Source: Antitrichia curtipendula
Taxonomy: Eukaryota; Streptophyta; Bryopsida; Hypnales; Leucodontaceae
Length of the DNA: 64,000 bases
Direction: 5' to 3'
Assembly (NCBI GenBank): GCA_951230915.1
Contig: OX579636.1
Coordinates: 23,805,567-23,869,566, forward strand
Both the position numbers and the translations under genes were made by a program. Positions 61,565 to 64,000 of the stretch are shown here, piece after piece (the first letter of the stretch is position 1; the number at the start of each line of letters is the position of its first letter). A model generated the notes under the pieces. The model had not been told where the DNA came from. It did not search any database and worked only from the letters and a program-made list of their open reading frames with translations.

Positions 61565-63040
61565 TGTGAGCTCACATTCCGTGAGCTTAATGTTGACACT
61601 AGAGAACTAGGAAATATGCAAGCACATTATGGTTTACAATATGATGTCATTCACCACTTATGGCAACCAAAGGAAGAATCTATGTTTTAGGTTTGTTAAA
61701 GTCTAAATTGGGAGTGAAAAGATTAGGGAGTAACAAGTGTTGAACATTCACTTTGAACATTGTTATTTTTTTTACTTGGGGACAAAATGGACTATGGATA
61801 CATTCTTTGAGTCTCAATTTTCATCATGATGTTTTAGAACTTTTATGGGTTAGAAAAATACATAAGCTTTTAAGAATATATATTTGTTGGAAATTGGTGC
61901 TCCAAATGTTTTGGCTATTTATTCTTGATGTAAAGTTCAATGATAAAAATGATTTTTTGAAAATTTGAGTTCAACTGATGAGATGAAGCTTATCAAATTA
62001 AATTTCTACTCAAATTTGAAAAATATGTAAATTTCAATTTTTTATATTAGTACAAACTTTGGGCTAATAATCAAGGTTTTTGGATTGTTTAATTTTAGAA
62101 AAATAAGGTGACTTTGATTTATACCATGATTTTCTACATGAATTGTGAAAATTTCAGATTTTTCAAATATATTTTGTATCTTATATAGAACTTTTTTCAT
62201 TTTTATCCTAAAAAGTTTACAGTATTTGCAAATTCCTTCCCCCCCAAAATGTAAAAGTTTCCATTCACATTTAGTTGCAAAATGGCAACAAACACAGTAA
62301 TGGATAGTGAGTACAAATATATGTTACTCAACTCTTACTTTTGAAGGACAAATCCATGACCATTGATTTTGTGCTAATCCATTTTTCAATTTATATTCAA
62401 AGGATTTGGAATGACTAAATGAAATTTCATAATAAAACACTAATTCTAAAACTATTTGCAACTTTATATTTATTGCATTATATGAGTAATTAATTTTTGA
62501 AGATTGAGTTGATTAATTAGACATTTGAATAGGTCAATTCAATTCTATTTATTTAATGAAATTATAAATAATAATAATATCCAAAAGTAAAAATTTTGCT
62601 CCTAATTAATCTTATTATATAAACAATAGTTTGTTCGATAACAATAAAAATCACAATTGGAAATTATTGGTTCTCACAATAGTTGAAACTTATAACCATT
62701 GTATGAAATATCTTACATACCGTCTCCTAGGATTTTGTGAAGTTCTTCACTTTGTGAAGAATTTGACAACACTCAACACCTATTCATTTTCGAAGCCTCA
62801 AAAAGAGAAGTATTCATTATTGACAAATATAATTTTAAATTAAAGTTCCATTCCTTTGTAGGTACAAAAGTATTCTATTTTAGAGGTCAAATATACCAAA
62901 GTTGGCAATGGTGAATTTTTTTTGAGGTTTTAGAGCTTTATAAAGAAAATTAGCAGTTATAAGCCGGCTCATTTGCAAACTTTGACGGCCATGCATAAAA
63001 GATGAATGCAAGAGGAAACTAATATCATCAAGAACTTCAA
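61565..63040. other. AT-rich stretch after the HARBI1-like relic
   Basis: No gene recognised. The frames 61753-61968 and 62631-62843 (plus) have no known domain. Confidence 0.4.
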
Positions 63041-63760
63041 GGTATGTGAATGTGGTGCCATATTGACATCAAAACTATAGATTGTTAAGTTGATGCGGGG
63101 AATAATGCCAAAGTGATGTCAATATGGCAGGTATGGGGTTAATGCATGTTGGTCTTTAGAATTGATTATCATTCTAGTAATAAATAGGCTCTCAAATGAT
63201 TAGGCATATTTTTCATGAAAGAATAGGTCTACATTAGGGTTAGGTAACCTTGATGTAAAAGTGGCACCAATTGTACATTAAAATGGCTACATGCTATTTA
63301 GACAATGACACTATGGCTCTAGAATTACAATTTTTTGTTGCTGACTTGACGCCAAGTTAGAATGGCCACAACTACAATACCATGTCTTTTGATGTTAAAA
63401 TGGCGCAACAGTGGGAATAAGTTGACTATAGTTTTTAGGGCTTAGGGCAATACTCAATGTTTTTTTGATACTAATATGGTGGTGAAATGATGATATAATG
63501 GCAACATATTATTCTAGTATGACCACTATACCATCATATCATGGAGATGCTAATATGATGCCATAATTGCATTAAAATAAGAGACACCAACATCATGAAC
63601 TTCTAATGTACCATTAGATTACATTCTAATGCTACGGTAGTACAAATAGAGTAGTAAAATAGGGCCATCAATATGGTAGATTTATATTAATACATCTTCT
63701 ATGCTAATGTCAAAATGGCATTGATTTTGGCATCACCAAGACATTGATAAACCTTCTCAT
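63041..63760. repeat. Island of ATGGC / GCCAT words
   Basis: TGCCATATTGACATCA (63056-63071) and its perfect complement TGATGTCAATATGGCA (63114-63129) open the island. TTAAAATGGC, TTAGAATGGCC, CTAATATGGTGG, ATAATGGCAAC, GATGCTAATATGATGCCA, ATGTCAAAATGGCATTG and similar follow at irregular intervals to 63.75 kb. The words resemble those inside fold-back element I (25201-25323). No gene. Confidence 0.55.
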
Positions 63761-63822
63761 AGTGATTGATAGTAGAAAATTATATATATATTGGAAAATC
63801 ATTTATAATAGTTTATCATATT

Positions 63823-63826
<4 letters not shown>

Positions 63827-63882
<56 letters not shown>
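63827..63882. repeat. (TA)n microsatellite
   Basis: About 55 bases of TA dinucleotide; a shorter run precedes it at 63781-63791. Confidence 0.95.
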
Positions 63883-63886
<4 letters not shown>

Positions 63887-64000
63887 ATTAAGAGGTATTT
63901 ATAATTGTAATCATGTAGTATAAAAAAATTATACCTATTGTCTTCAACCTTACAATGGAGTAGAGCATGCTAGGTTATGGGATATAGGTCATCACTTCTA

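Noticed and set aside
63140..63150. GGGGTTAA near 63137 as another TTAA-family right end
   Set aside because: The preceding bases (GGTAT) do not match CCTTTA and no left end is present.

Overview
This is a window of nuclear DNA from a land plant. The evidence is one spliced plant-type gene with short exons and GT-AG introns, plant-type transposon families (Stowaway-like MITEs, a HARBI1-like Harbinger relic, a hAT relic, pogo/Tigger relics), one short interstitial stretch resembling the plant telomere repeat, and a long AT-rich repeat-filled background. The gene density (one apparently functional gene in 64 kb) and the mix of pogo/Tigger-type and ZNF862-like hAT relics make me lean weakly toward a large-genome non-flowering plant (fern, lycophyte or bryophyte). 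Nothing in the sequence proves that.

Layout: 1-17.3 kb is intergenic and repeat-rich. It holds a retroposon-like tail (1-206), an island saturated with CCAARTTGGAG-like words (2.2-3.8 kb), several TTAA-flanked MITE-like elements, a fold-back element (5.9-6.7 kb) and a retroposed insert with an 18-bp target duplication (12.85-13.30 kb). A relatively GC-rich upstream region (17.35-18.34 kb) leads into the only gene I consider functional, at 18,338-24,601 on the plus strand. I model it as 13 exons encoding 713 residues. It has a MIP1-type leucine-zipper region followed by a C-terminal DUF547 domain.

24.8-26 kb holds two abutting elements with perfect inverted-repeat arms. 26.9-29.3 kb is a broken hAT transposase (minus strand) and 32.5-34.1 kb a broken pogo/Tigger-like DDE transposase (minus). 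35.8-39.0 kb holds two more TTAA elements, one split by a Stowaway-like MITE. 39.5-41.6 kb is a second word island (GTCMAATTGAC). 44.2 kb has a fragment of another pogo/Tigger transposase, and 46-47.9 kb has further word-rich DNA and a long TA microsatellite. 48-48.7 kb is a second Stowaway copy and 52 kb a long hairpin. 57.8 and 59.7 kb hold small tandem repeats, 60.4-61.6 kb a frameshifted HARBI1-like nuclease lacking its first catalytic aspartate, and 63-63.75 kb a fourth word island (ATGGC / GCCAT).

The DUF547 gene stands alone, and everything else recognisable is mobile-element debris. The two most interesting signals are (i) a family of elements always bounded by TTAA and starting CCCYTWAAR, resembling piggyBac-type ends, and (ii) islands of otherwise unstructured DNA, each reiterating its own short near-palindromic word at irregular spacing. 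The second pattern is what cognate binding sites of fast-evolving transposon-encoded DNA-binding proteins would look like.
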